In this document: piece by piece, positions 8,703 through 17,859 of the stretch
Position numbering within the stretch: position 1 is the stretch's first letter
Layout: the number at the start of each line of letters is the position of its first letter
Source of the DNA: Desulfobacter sp.
Lineage (GTDB): Bacteria > Desulfobacterota > Desulfobacteria > Desulfobacterales > Desulfobacteraceae
Direction: 5' to 3'
Length of the DNA: 64,000 bases
Assembly (NCBI GenBank): GCA_028768525.1
Contig: CP054837.1
Coordinates: forward strand, 2,699,001 to 2,763,000
Translations under genes and position numbers: made by a program
Notes under the pieces: model-generated
What the model was told of the DNA's origin: nothing
What the model saw: the letters and a program-made list of their open reading frames with translations, nothing else
The model's database searches: none

Positions 8703-9635
8703 ATGCATCTTTATGCACTCAAACGGATACTCCAGTTTATCCCCACCATTTTTTTCATCACCCTGATCATGTTCGTCCTGCTGAACATCCTGCCCGGCTC
8801 GGCCGCGTACCTGGCCCTGGACCAGAGGAAGGCGCCGGACCCCAAGCTCATTGCCCAGCTGGAAAAGGAATGGGGCCTGGACAAGCCCATGCACATCCGC
8901 TACCTCAACTATCTAAAGGGACTGGTCACCGGGGACCTTGGCAAATCCTTCCTGCGAAAGGAAAGCGTTTCAAAAATCATTGCCGACCGGATCTGGCCCA
9001 CCCTGAAGCTGGCCCTGGCCTCACTGGGCCTTGCCGTGGCCGTGGGGCTGCCCCTGGGATTTTTATCGGCCCTGCGCCAGGGGTCCTGGCTGGATTCCCT
9101 GTCCATGATAGGCGCCGTGTCCGGGATCTCCATGCCCCAGTTCTGGCTGGGAATTCTGCTGATGTTCTTTTTATCGGTGAAGGTGAGGATATTTCCCACA
9201 TCGGGGTACGGGGAGGGGAACCCCATGTACCTGGTCCTGCCGGCCATCTCCCTGGGGGTCGGCTATATGGCCCTGATCGCCAGGACCACCCGGGCCGCGG
9301 TCATTGACGTCCTGACCATGGATTTCGTCCGCACGGCCCGGTCCAAGGGGCTGTCCGAGCTTCTGGTGAACAGCCGCCATGTGTTCCAGAACACCATGAT
9401 CCTGGTACTCACCACGGTGGGACTGCAGTTCGGCTCCCTCATCGGGTCCACCGTGATCGTGGAAAAGCTTTTTTCCTGGCCCGGCATCGGCTCCCTGCTG
9501 GTGGATTCCATTTACCAGCGGGATATTCCAGTGACCCAGGGGTGCATCCTGGTGATCATCCTGATTTTTCTCATCGTCAACCTGATTGTGGACCTGCTTT
9601 ACGCCGTGGTGGACCCGAGGATTAAATACCAATGA
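8703..9635 (+). CDS. ABC transporter permease, DppB-like
   Basis: 310 residues, six predicted membrane segments. It opens MHLYALKRILQFIPTIFFIT and has the conserved N-terminal segment QLEKEWGLDKPMHIRYLNYL and the later ARTTRAAVIDVLTMDFVRTA, which is the cytoplasmic coupling loop (EAA-like region) seen in DppB/OppB. An alternative TTG start two codons earlier is possible, but the ATG at 8703 gives the family start. The stop overlaps the next gene start (ATGA), so the two permeases are translationally coupled and form the heterodimeric membrane channel. Confidence 0.92.
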   Translation: MHLYALKRILQFIPTIFFITLIMFVLLNILPGSAAYLALDQRKAPDPKLIAQLEKEWGLDKPMHIRYLNYLKGLVTGDLGKSFLRKESVSKIIADRIWPTLKLALASLGLAVAVGLPLGFLSALRQGSWLDSLSMIGAVSGISMPQFWLGILLMFFLSVKVRIFPTSGYGEGNPMYLVLPAISLGVGYMALIARTTRAAVIDVLTMDFVRTARSKGLSELLVNSRHVFQNTMILVLTTVGLQFGSLIGSTVIVEKLFSWPGIGSLLVDSIYQRDIPVTQGCILVIILIFLIVNLIVDLLYAVVDPRIKYQ

Positions 9636-10474
9636 AACTGTTTAATTTTTTCAAAAAACGGATCAATCTGGCCCTCGGCGGACTGATTGTCCTCTTTTTC
9701 GTAGCCATGGCTGTATTTGCACCGGTGCTGGCCCCCTATCATCCCGTGGACGATGCCGACCTCATGGTGGCTGAAGAGCCCCCCAGTGCCGCATACTGGT
9801 TCGGCACGGACAGCCAGGGAAGGGACATCCTCTCCCGGGTGATCTACGGCTCCCGGATCTCCCTGTCCATCGGCCTGGTCACCCAGGTGATCAACACCAT
9901 CATCGGCATCATCCTGGGGGTGACCGCCGGGTTCTTCGGCAAATGGTGGGACGACCTGGTCATGGGATTCACCTCCATCATGCTCTCCATCCCCTCCCTG
10001 GTATTCGCCCTGGCCGTCATGGCCCTGCTGGGTCCGGGGCTGGTGAATGTATTCATCGCCCTGGGACTGACCAACTGGGCCTATACCTGCCGCATCGCCC
10101 GGTCCCAGGTGCTGTCGGCCAGGGGAATGGACTATGTGACCGCCGCCCGGGCCCTGGGCTATCCCCGGATCCGGATCATGTTTGAACAGATTCTGCCCAA
10201 TATTCTCGGGCCCATCCTGGTCATCGGCACTTTAGGAATCGCCTATGCCATCCTCATCGAGGCCTCGCTCTCTTTTCTGGGCCTGGGCACCCAGCCCCCC
10301 AACCCGTCCTGGGGCGGCATGCTTTCCAATGCCAGGGAACAATTTTTCACAGCCTATTGGATTTCCATCTTCCCGGGCATCGCCATCTTTCTCACCGTAC
10401 TGGGCTTCAATTTACTGGGGGACGGCCTCCGGGATGTACTGGATCCCCATTCCGTGCTGAAGAACCAAAAATAA
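9632..10474 (+). CDS. ABC transporter permease, DppC-like
   Basis: 280 residues with the DppC/OppC layout: an N-terminal membrane segment, the conserved periplasmic AEEPPSAAYWFGTDSQGRDI motif, and the coupling loop SARGMDYVTAARALGYPRIR. It ends with LGFNLLGDGLRDVLDPHS, characteristic of the family. The ATG overlaps the DppB-like stop by four bases. It forms the channel with the preceding gene product. Confidence 0.93.
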   Translation: MKLFNFFKKRINLALGGLIVLFFVAMAVFAPVLAPYHPVDDADLMVAEEPPSAAYWFGTDSQGRDILSRVIYGSRISLSIGLVTQVINTIIGIILGVTAGFFGKWWDDLVMGFTSIMLSIPSLVFALAVMALLGPGLVNVFIALGLTNWAYTCRIARSQVLSARGMDYVTAARALGYPRIRIMFEQILPNILGPILVIGTLGIAYAILIEASLSFLGLGTQPPNPSWGGMLSNAREQFFTAYWISIFPGIAIFLTVLGFNLLGDGLRDVLDPHSVLKNQK

Positions 10475-10486
10475 ACAGGAGTATCC

Positions 10487-12082
10487 ATGCCAACCGCATT
10501 TTTATCCGCTGACATCTATACCGGAGACCCGGAACGCCCACGTGCCGAAGCGGTTTTGATCAAAGAAAACACCATTGCCGCCGTTGGCAGCAATGAAGAA
10601 ATAGAGGCCCTCTGTCCCCAAACGACAGAGAAAATCAATCTCCACGGCCGGTTCCTATGCCCCGGATTTGTGGATGCCCACACCCATGTCTGGTCCCTGG
10701 GATATACCCTGACCATGGTGGACCTGCGGGGACTGACCTCGCTGAATGCCTGCCAGGCGGCCATTGCCCGTGCTGCTGAAGACGCTGAACCCGGCCAGTG
10801 GATCATCGGCCGGCACTGGAACCAGAATATCTGGGAAGAGGGCCGGGAACCCACACGCCACGACCTGGATGCCGTGGCCCCGGATAATCCTGCCGTAATG
10901 ATCCGGATCTGCGGCCATGCCAGCTGGGTGAATACCCGCGCCCTGGCCGCAGCCGGGGTGGATGAAAACACCCCGGAGCCCTTCGGCGGGCAGATCGACA
11001 GGGAAGCGGGCACCAATTTCCCTTCGGGCATGATCCGGGAGACCCGGGAGGTGGTGGAGAATTTTATCCCGGAACCCGACCTGGAATTCAGGGTTCAGGC
11101 ATTTTTAAACGCCCAGGAGATCTTCCTCTCCCAGGGCATTACCTGTGTCCACAGCTTTGAAACCCCGGCCGATTACCGTGTCATCCATGAGGTGGAAAAA
11201 CGGGGACTGCTCAACATCCGGGTATACCACACCGTCCACCCCGAGGAGATGGCAGAATTCGACCAATGGAAAAATAAACAGGACCGCTTCCAGTCGGAAA
11301 TGCTCTGGCACGGCCATATCAAACTCTTTGCCGACGGGTCTCTCGGGGCCCGCTCCGCCTATCTGCATCAGCCCTATGAGGGGACCGGCAACTGCGGCAT
11401 TTCCTGCATGACCCCGGAGCAGATGACGGCGGCGGTGGTTGCGGCCTATGAAACCGGCCGGGGGGTTATCTTCCACGCCATCGGCGACAGGGCGCTGTCC
11501 CAGAGCCTGGATGCCATTGAGGCGGCCAGAAAAATCGTGCCCGGCCCCTTTAACGGAGAATACCGGGACCGCATCGAACACCTTCAGCTCACCCGCATTT
11601 CGGACCTCAAACGGATGAAGGAGATGGGCATCGCCGCCAGCGTCCAGCCCATGGCCATTCTCACGGACTGGGAGGTGGCCCGGAATATCTGGGGGGAAGA
11701 GCGGTGCAACACCGCCTATGCCTGGAAAACCATGGAAGACCTGGGCCTGCGCCTGATGTTTTCATCCGACGCCCCCATCGAACCCATCAGCCCCACGGAA
11801 GGCATCCAGGCCGCAGTGACCCGCAAGGGATTTGGCGCCCCCCCGGATCCGGCCTGGTATCCGGCCCAGATCCTCTCACGGGAAACGGCGCTCAAGGCCT
11901 ATTTTGAACATGGGGGATGGGCCACGGGGCGGGATAAGGAATTCGGAATCATTGCCCCGGGGCGGAAGGCAGACATCACCATCCTGGAAAAAAGTCCCCT
12001 AAGGGTACCGGAAAATGAAATCAAGGATATCCGGGCCGCGGCAACCATGGTGGACGGCAGCATTGTATTCAGCAACCTATAA
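10487..12082 (+). CDS. Amidohydrolase, YtcJ-like (Amidohydro_3 family)
   Basis: 531 residues with the metal-dependent hydrolase fold. The metal-binding H-x-H is in GFVDAHTHVWSLG (H65, H67); further ligands are likely in HAIGDRAL and the Asp in FSSDAPIEP. IKLFADGSLGARSAYLHQPY is a hallmark of YtcJ/NfdA-type enzymes, which hydrolyse N-substituted formamides, N-acyl and similar amide bonds. There is no signal peptide, so it acts in the cytoplasm on imported substrate. An AACAGGAG ribosome site lies just upstream. It sits between the permease and ATPase genes of the same operon, a strong hint that the transported compound is its substrate. Confidence 0.88.
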   Translation: MPTAFLSADIYTGDPERPRAEAVLIKENTIAAVGSNEEIEALCPQTTEKINLHGRFLCPGFVDAHTHVWSLGYTLTMVDLRGLTSLNACQAAIARAAEDAEPGQWIIGRHWNQNIWEEGREPTRHDLDAVAPDNPAVMIRICGHASWVNTRALAAAGVDENTPEPFGGQIDREAGTNFPSGMIRETREVVENFIPEPDLEFRVQAFLNAQEIFLSQGITCVHSFETPADYRVIHEVEKRGLLNIRVYHTVHPEEMAEFDQWKNKQDRFQSEMLWHGHIKLFADGSLGARSAYLHQPYEGTGNCGISCMTPEQMTAAVVAAYETGRGVIFHAIGDRALSQSLDAIEAARKIVPGPFNGEYRDRIEHLQLTRISDLKRMKEMGIAASVQPMAILTDWEVARNIWGEERCNTAYAWKTMEDLGLRLMFSSDAPIEPISPTEGIQAAVTRKGFGAPPDPAWYPAQILSRETALKAYFEHGGWATGRDKEFGIIAPGRKADITILEKSPLRVPENEIKDIRAAATMVDGSIVFSNL

Positions 12083-12097
12083 AACCGGGAAGGCAGC

Positions 12098-13087
12098 ATG
12101 GCACCCCAAAAAAAACTGCTAAGCGTAGACCATTTAAAGACCTATTTTCACACCCCCAGGGGGGTGGTTCGGGCAGTGGACGATGTTTCCTTTTCCCTCA
12201 GCCGGGGAGAGGTCCTGGGTCTGGTGGGGGAATCCGGATGCGGCAAAAGCGTCACCGCCCAGAGCCTCATGCGGCTGGTCCCCTGCCCCCCCGGAAAAAT
12301 CGAGGGAGGGCAGATCCGGTTTGACGGCCTGGACATTGCCGCCCTGCCCATGAAAGAGATGAAAACCATCCGGGGAAACCGGATTTCCATGATTTTCCAG
12401 GAGCCCATGACCTCCCTGAACCCGGTGAAAACCATCGGCTACCAGATCGGGGAGATGTTCCGGCTGCACAAGGGAATGAACAAAAAACAAAGCATGGAAG
12501 CCGCGGTCCGGATGCTGGAAAAAGTCCAGATTCCCGAACCGTCCAAACGGATCCGGGCCTTTCCCCACCAATTATCCGGGGGGATGCGCCAGCGGGCCAT
12601 GATTGCCATGGCCCTGTCCTGCGAACCGGAAATCCTCATTGCCGACGAACCCACCACGGCCCTGGATGTAACGGTCCAGGCCCAGATCATGGACCTGATG
12701 AAACGGTTGCGGCAGGATTTTAGCACGGCCATTCTCATGATCACCCATGACCTGGGCATCATTGCCGACATTGCCGACCGGGTCATGGTCATGTACGCGG
12801 GCAAGGCCGTGGAATCGGCCGCCTGCACACAGATTTTCGACAATCCCTGCCACCCCTATACCCAGGGGCTCCTGGGATCCGTCCCGGTGCTGGGTGCCAA
12901 AATACCTGGACAGCGTTCCCGGCTCAAAGAAATCAAAGGCATGGTGCCCAGCCTCTCCAATCTGCCGCCGGGATGTGCCTTTGCCCCCCGGTGCGACCGG
13001 GCCCAGGGAATCTGCAGAGAAAAAATGCCGCCCTTCGAGGAACGAAGGCCGGGCCACTGGGTGAGATGCTGGATGAACAATGCCTAA
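12098..13087 (+). CDS. ABC transporter ATP-binding protein, DppD-like
   Basis: 329 residues. Walker A GESGCGKS, Q-loop in MIFQEPMTSLNP, signature LSGGMRQR, Walker B ILIADEPTTALD and the H-loop in MITHDLG are all intact. The C-terminal oligopeptide-transporter extension is present, with the cysteine-rich GCAFAPRCDRAQGICREKMP segment that can bind an Fe-S cluster or zinc in this family. It energises the transporter together with the next gene product. Confidence 0.93.
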   Translation: MAPQKKLLSVDHLKTYFHTPRGVVRAVDDVSFSLSRGEVLGLVGESGCGKSVTAQSLMRLVPCPPGKIEGGQIRFDGLDIAALPMKEMKTIRGNRISMIFQEPMTSLNPVKTIGYQIGEMFRLHKGMNKKQSMEAAVRMLEKVQIPEPSKRIRAFPHQLSGGMRQRAMIAMALSCEPEILIADEPTTALDVTVQAQIMDLMKRLRQDFSTAILMITHDLGIIADIADRVMVMYAGKAVESAACTQIFDNPCHPYTQGLLGSVPVLGAKIPGQRSRLKEIKGMVPSLSNLPPGCAFAPRCDRAQGICREKMPPFEERRPGHWVRCWMNNA

Positions 13088-13115
13088 TTCAAAGGCAAAC
13101 CAAAGAGAGATGACC

Positions 13116-14105
13116 ATGTTAAACAGTGAAACAACCACGCCCCCCCTTCTGGAAGTGGAAAACCTGAAAGTCCACTTCCCCATGGGCGGAGGGCTGTTTT
13201 CAAAAAATGCCCAGACCGTCTATGCCGTAGACGGTATCAGCCTTTCCCTGAATTCCGGGGAAACCCTCGGAATTGTGGGGGAAAGCGGTTGCGGAAAGAC
13301 CACCGCCGGCCTGGCCATGCTCAAGCTCATCGATGCCACCGAAGGAAAAATCCGCTTCAACGGCAGGGACTATTCGGACAATGCAACGGCCAACTGCCCG
13401 GCCCTGAGAAAAGAGATGCAGCTCATCTTCCAGGATCCCTACTCCTCCCTGAACCCCAGGATGTCTGTCAGGCGGATCATCGGCGACCCCATGGAGATCC
13501 ACGGGCTGTGCAATAAACAGGACAAGGCAGACAAGGTCGGGGCCCTCATGGAAAAGGTGGGCCTGCCCCCGGAATACCAGAACCGCTTCCCCCACGAATT
13601 CAGCGGGGGACAGCGCCAGCGCATCGGCATTGCCAGGGCCCTGGGGCTCAATCCCCTGCTCATCATCGGGGACGAACCGGTCTCCGCCCTGGACGTCTCC
13701 ATCCAGGCCCAGACCATCAATTTGCTCATGGATATCCAGGAGGAGCTGGGGCTTTCCATGGTCCTCATCTCCCATGACCTGGCCGTGGTGGAGCATCTCT
13801 GCGACAGGATCGCCGTCATGTACCTGGGAAAAATCGTGGAAACCGGCACCTGCGAGGAAATTTACACCCATCCGGCCCATCCCTACACCCGGGCCCTGCT
13901 CTCTTCTGTGCCCATTCCCGATCCCAGAAAACAGCAGGAACGGATTCTGCTCAAAGGCGATGTCCCCAGCCCCATTTCCCCGCCCCGGGGCTGTCATTTC
14001 CATCCCCGGTGCCCCCATGCCTCAGCCGCCTGCAGGGAAAGTTACCCCGAAACCAAGGCGGTGGGCACCGGCCACCTGGTGGCCTGCCACAACAGCCCCT
14101 ATTAA
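13116..14105 (+). CDS. ABC transporter ATP-binding protein, DppF-like
   Basis: 329 residues with Walker A GESGCGKT, the FQDPYSSLNPRM segment, signature FSGGQRQR and Walker B LIIGDEPVSALD (with Asp-Glu intact), then the H-loop in LISHDLAVVEHL. The C-terminal CHFHPRCPHASAACRESYPE cysteine motif marks the oligopeptide class. A longer frame would start at 13080 overlapping the DppD-like gene, but the ATG at 13116, with GAGAG six bases upstream, is favoured; ATG 13110 is also possible. Partner of the DppD-like ATPase. Confidence 0.92.
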   Translation: MLNSETTTPPLLEVENLKVHFPMGGGLFSKNAQTVYAVDGISLSLNSGETLGIVGESGCGKTTAGLAMLKLIDATEGKIRFNGRDYSDNATANCPALRKEMQLIFQDPYSSLNPRMSVRRIIGDPMEIHGLCNKQDKADKVGALMEKVGLPPEYQNRFPHEFSGGQRQRIGIARALGLNPLLIIGDEPVSALDVSIQAQTINLLMDIQEELGLSMVLISHDLAVVEHLCDRIAVMYLGKIVETGTCEEIYTHPAHPYTRALLSSVPIPDPRKQQERILLKGDVPSPISPPRGCHFHPRCPHASAACRESYPETKAVGTGHLVACHNSPY

Positions 14106-14125
14106 CCCAGTGCAAAGGAAGAAAA

Positions 14126-15331
14126 ATGAAACAGACCCTCCCCCTGCTGCATAATACCCACACCCACCCCTCCATCTTTGCCGCCATGAAAACCGGAGTG
14201 GACATCAGCAACGCCCAAACCAAGGCAGAGGCCCTGGCCGCCATGGACGCCCACACCGGGGATTTCATACTGGTTCTGGGGTGGCACAGCACCCGGTATA
14301 CCTTTGAGCCAACGGAGCTGGACCACCTGGCACCGGCCCTGGTCTGCAATGTTTCACTCCATGAATTTATCCTGAACACCCCGGCCCGGACCCATTTTGC
14401 AGATGCCCATCCCGGGGTTGTCAAAAATATTGACGATACGGACTGGGTGGAGCGGAACCTTTACCAGATCCTGAAATTCATTGCTGCAAATGCCGGGGTC
14501 ACCGCCGATGGGATTAAGGCCTTCTACCGGGGACTGGCCGAAGAAGGGGTATGGGGGGCTGACGATATGCTCCTGCCCGGCCGGCAGGTCATTGCCCTTT
14601 ATGAAGCGGCCGGATGTCTCAGCCGGACCCGGCTCTGGGCGGATCCCGACTCATTCAGCGCCCTTGATCCGGAGGACCGGGCAAAGGTATTCGGCATTAA
14701 AGTCTTCATGGATGGTGCGGTGGGGGCCAGAACCGCCGCCCTGAACAAGCCCTATGATACCGGTACCGCCGGCCTGCTGCTGAAAACCGACCGGGAGTTG
14801 TACCGGGACCTGGCACAGGCCCTTGAATGGAATAAACCCGTTGCCATCCACAATATCGGGGACCGGGCCACGGCCCAGGTGATTTCATCGCTGACGGCCC
14901 TCAAAGAAAACACCGGCAAGCTGCCCCCCATGGTCCGGCTGGAGCATTGCCAGTACATCACCCCGGACATGGCCGAAACGGCAAAATCCTTAGGCGCTGT
15001 CCTGTCCATGCAGCCCAATTTCAGCGAAGATTCCATCCAGTACAAGGAAAGACTGCCCGGGGGCTATGCCGAAAGAAACAACCCCTTCCGCATGCTCATC
15101 GACCAGGCCGGATTTGTGCCGGGAAAAGATCTGTTCTTCGGCACCGACGGGCCGCCCCACGGGGTTGAGGCCGCCGTCACCGCCTGCCTCTTCCCGCCCC
15201 TGGACAGCCAGCGCCTCACCCTTGAAGAATGTATTGCGGGATACTGCCTCCCGGACATGGAAAAGGGACGGATAGAAATAGAGATCGACCACGCGCTCCG
15301 GGGGGTTACGGCACGGGTGGTCTTACACTAG
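14126..15331 (+). CDS. Second amidohydrolase, shortened YtcJ-like
   Basis: 401 residues, clearly related to the 531-residue enzyme of the operon. H12 and H14 (HNTHTH) are the first metal ligands; GIKVFMDGAVGARTAALNKP, the HNIGDRATAQV segment and FFGTDGPPHGVEAAV follow. It lacks the usual small beta-sandwich at the N-terminus that carries the first 50-60 residues of amidohydrolases, and it is shorter at the C-terminus, so it is a diverged or simplified paralogue. The start at 14126 (AAGGAAG upstream) is chosen over a frame extending into the ATPase gene. It is the last gene of the operon and converges on the next transporter operon. Confidence 0.8.
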   Translation: MKQTLPLLHNTHTHPSIFAAMKTGVDISNAQTKAEALAAMDAHTGDFILVLGWHSTRYTFEPTELDHLAPALVCNVSLHEFILNTPARTHFADAHPGVVKNIDDTDWVERNLYQILKFIAANAGVTADGIKAFYRGLAEEGVWGADDMLLPGRQVIALYEAAGCLSRTRLWADPDSFSALDPEDRAKVFGIKVFMDGAVGARTAALNKPYDTGTAGLLLKTDRELYRDLAQALEWNKPVAIHNIGDRATAQVISSLTALKENTGKLPPMVRLEHCQYITPDMAETAKSLGAVLSMQPNFSEDSIQYKERLPGGYAERNNPFRMLIDQAGFVPGKDLFFGTDGPPHGVEAAVTACLFPPLDSQRLTLEECIAGYCLPDMEKGRIEIEIDHALRGVTARVVLH

Positions 15332-15347
15332 CTCAGGAAACTGAACC

Positions 15348-16331
15348 CTAAAATCCCGCCAGCCGGGTCTCAACATGAACAGGGCCCTTTACCTGTTTTT
15401 CCTTGATCATGATGGTTTCGGTCTGAATCCAGGCGGCCCGGTCGATGGTCCCGATCTTTACTCCGGCATTGGGCTTGATCAGCAGCCGGGTCACACCCAA
15501 CTGCCGCTCCCGGATGTGGTCCGCCGTATTTTTGTCCCGCTTTTTGATCTCGGCCAGCACCTCATCCCTGTTGGCCGGGTCCATGGAGAATTCCCAGGCA
15601 GCCATCAATGCGGTCATGAATGCCTTTACCCGTTCCGGATTTTTCTTGATCACCTCTCCCGAGGTGACCACGGAATTGGCCACAAATGAAACCCCGTAGT
15701 CAGCGGGGTTGAAAAAGCGGACCGATTCGCCTTCCTTGGCCAGTTTATCCTCCAGGATCACCCCCTGGGAATTTCTGTACACCGGCCAGATTTCCACCTT
15801 TTTTTTCAAAAACGGGGTGAAATCAAAGCGGACGCTGGAAATACTCACATCGTTGTAAGTGAGCCCGGCCTTGGCCAGCAGGGTATTCATGATGGTCTCG
15901 TCATTGCCGCCGAAGGTCACCCCGATGTTGCGGCCCTTTAAATCCACAAGACGCTTTATCTCAGGCAGCTCAGACCGGTAGATCCACTGCATGGGATTGA
16001 TCTGAAAAAGCTGGGCCAGAACCACCACGTCCGCCCCCTTGTCCAGGGCACGGATCACCTGGTCGGCAGAGGCCACACCGAAATCGGCATATCCCAGCTC
16101 CAATTCCTTGATGGCGTTTTTCTCGGGCCCGCCTTCCTTCACCTTCACGTCCAGGCCGGCCGCCTTGAAAAATCCGCCGGCATCGGCCATGATGTCCCCG
16201 GCCACAGAGGTATTGAACAGCCACTTAAGCCGGTAGTTTACAGTATCCCTGGCAAAGGCCGGAGATATGCTCAGGGCCAGGCAGAGTGTGATTCCGGCGG
16301 TTGCAATTAAAATCTTTCTCATCATCTTCAT
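15348..16331 (-). CDS. ABC transporter substrate-binding protein, NMT1/SsuA-like
   Basis: 327 residues with a signal peptide (KILIATAGITLCLALSISPA, cleavage near FA-RDT). The mature part is the NMT1/THI5 fold: RLKWLFNTSVAGDIMADAGG, FKAAGLDVKVKEGGPEKNAI, then GVASADQVIRALDKG and DLKGRNIGVTFGGNDE. Such proteins bind nitrate, taurine, sulfonates, thiamine precursors or aromatic acids; the ligand here cannot be told. An AGGAGG ribosome site precedes the ATG at 16331. It overlaps the permease stop by four bases and is the last gene of a three-gene operon. Confidence 0.88.
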   Translation of the reverse strand: MKMMRKILIATAGITLCLALSISPAFARDTVNYRLKWLFNTSVAGDIMADAGGFFKAAGLDVKVKEGGPEKNAIKELELGYADFGVASADQVIRALDKGADVVVLAQLFQINPMQWIYRSELPEIKRLVDLKGRNIGVTFGGNDETIMNTLLAKAGLTYNDVSISSVRFDFTPFLKKKVEIWPVYRNSQGVILEDKLAKEGESVRFFNPADYGVSFVANSVVTSGEVIKKNPERVKAFMTALMAAWEFSMDPANRDEVLAEIKKRDKNTADHIRERQLGVTRLLIKPNAGVKIGTIDRAAWIQTETIMIKEKQVKGPVHVETRLAGF

Positions 16332-17095
16332 AAAAGCTCCCCTCCTTTTGGTGCAGACCATTTGGTTTTCATCTGTTCCCCCAGCGTTTCAAGCATGCCC
16401 TGGTAGATTGAAATGATGATACCGATCATAAACAGGGCCACCAGGATACCGGCCAGATCACTCTGGTACAGGGCGATACGGATACTATAGCCGATGCCGG
16501 CATCGGCAGCAATGAATTCCGCCACAATGGTGCCGGCCATGGCCAGGGTGGCGGAACCGGCGATCACCGTGGTCAGTTTGCTCAAATTCTCAAAGGCCCG
16601 TATCTTTACCTCAAGCTGCCATCGCATCCTTCCTGTGGCGATATAAAAGTGCTCGATGTCTGTAATCGGCGCCGCCATAATCCCCAGGACGGAAAGCAGC
16701 AGGGGGAAATAGCAGATCATGGACGCGATGAGCAGGCGGGAAAGGAATCCGTCTCCCAGGAGGATGAAAATGATGGGGGCCAGCGCCACAATGGGGTAGG
16801 CCTGGATATTGTAAGCCATCACCTTGATAAAGGACCCCACCCAGGAAGATTTTCTGCCCAGGATCCCCACTGTAAAGGCCATGATAATGGAAATCAACTG
16901 CCCGAGAACGGTGACGGACAGAGTGTTCATCACATCAAAAAAATATCCGGAGGCCACCCGCCCCGCCGTCTCACGTATTAATTCCAATCCGGGGATCACA
17001 TAGTCCGACAACCCCACGGTATATTTGATGGCCATGAGCCCGGCCAAGGCCAGGACATAGACGATAAGAAACTGGTAAATCCGTCTAAACAGCAT
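16328..17095 (-). CDS. ABC transporter permease, SsuC/NitT-like
   Basis: 255 residues, about six membrane segments. The family's conserved cytoplasmic loop appears as VIAGSATLAMAGTIVAEFIA with GIGYSIRIALYQSD following, the EAA-type region of NitT/TauT permeases. The start overlaps the ATPase stop by 11 bases, and its own stop overlaps the binding-protein start by four, so the three genes are tightly coupled. It forms the membrane channel for the NMT1-like binding protein. Confidence 0.88.
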   Translation of the reverse strand: MLFRRIYQFLIVYVLALAGLMAIKYTVGLSDYVIPGLELIRETAGRVASGYFFDVMNTLSVTVLGQLISIIMAFTVGILGRKSSWVGSFIKVMAYNIQAYPIVALAPIIFILLGDGFLSRLLIASMICYFPLLLSVLGIMAAPITDIEHFYIATGRMRWQLEVKIRAFENLSKLTTVIAGSATLAMAGTIVAEFIAADAGIGYSIRIALYQSDLAGILVALFMIGIIISIYQGMLETLGEQMKTKWSAPKGGELL

Positions 17096-17765
17096 TCATG
17101 ATCTCCAGCATGGTCCGGTCCAGCCCCTCTTTATCAGGAAGATATCCCTGACAATAATCCCGGCCCCTGACCACCAGGTTCTCCCCGTGCCCAAGAATCA
17201 GTATATCCCGGCAGAACCGGGCCACCTCAGTCAAATTGTGGGAAATATAAAGGAAAAGCCGGTCCGGAAAAATCTGCTTCACCGCCAGAATGATGGTCTC
17301 CCGCAGGGCCTCGTCAACGTTGGCCAGGCTCTCGTCCAGAATCAGCATGTCAAAGTCCTGAATCAGATACCGGATCAGGTTCATCCGGTTCTGCTGTCCC
17401 ATGGAAAGCTGCGAAAAACGGGAACTCATCAGGGATTCCACGTCGAAAATCCGGATCAGTTCCTGTTTGAGCCCTTCTTTTCCCGGGGGACAGACCTTGT
17501 CCAGGTGACTGCCCGTACTTGACCAGCCCGGCAGCCGTTCCTGGTTATAGGAATAGAGAATAGTGGAAATCCCTTCATAGGTGAACCAACCGCTCCCCTG
17601 TTTCCCATTTCCGGCCACCAGCCGGGCAAAAGAAGTCTTCCCCACCCCTGACGGACCGAACACCGCATTAAACCCCGGGGCAGCCATGGAAAAACTTAAA
17701 TTTTCCAGCACCGGCCGGTTTGCCCCCGGATATGTAAATGTCAGACCTCTGCACTCAAATCGCAT
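17085..17765 (-). CDS. ABC transporter ATP-binding protein with unusual signature motif
   Basis: 226 residues, short for the SsuB/TauB group. Walker A is GPSGVGKTS, Walker B LILDESLANVD and the H-loop ISHNLTE. The signature reads LSMGQQNR rather than LSGGQ, and the Q-loop YSYNQERLPGW is atypical. So it is a diverged ATPase, probably still active since the catalytic Glu (DES) is kept. The start at 17765 has GGAGAG upstream and matches the MRFECRGLTFTYPG family start; the frame itself extends to 17780. First gene of the operon. Confidence 0.85.
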   Translation of the reverse strand: MRFECRGLTFTYPGANRPVLENLSFSMAAPGFNAVFGPSGVGKTSFARLVAGNGKQGSGWFTYEGISTILYSYNQERLPGWSSTGSHLDKVCPPGKEGLKQELIRIFDVESLMSSRFSQLSMGQQNRMNLIRYLIQDFDMLILDESLANVDEALRETIILAVKQIFPDRLFLYISHNLTEVARFCRDILILGHGENLVVRGRDYCQGYLPDKEGLDRTMLEIMNAV

Positions 17766-17859
17766 ATATCTCTCCACCACGATCTAACTCAAATTACCCA
17801 TATCGGTTCCGCACCCAAAATTCAAGCAAAAGCCGGAAATATCCGGTCCAGACGCATGA

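Noticed and set aside
8639..9307. 222-codon frame on + strand over the DppB-like gene start
   Set aside because: Shadow frame; DppB-like protein has strong family motifs and coupling to the next gene.
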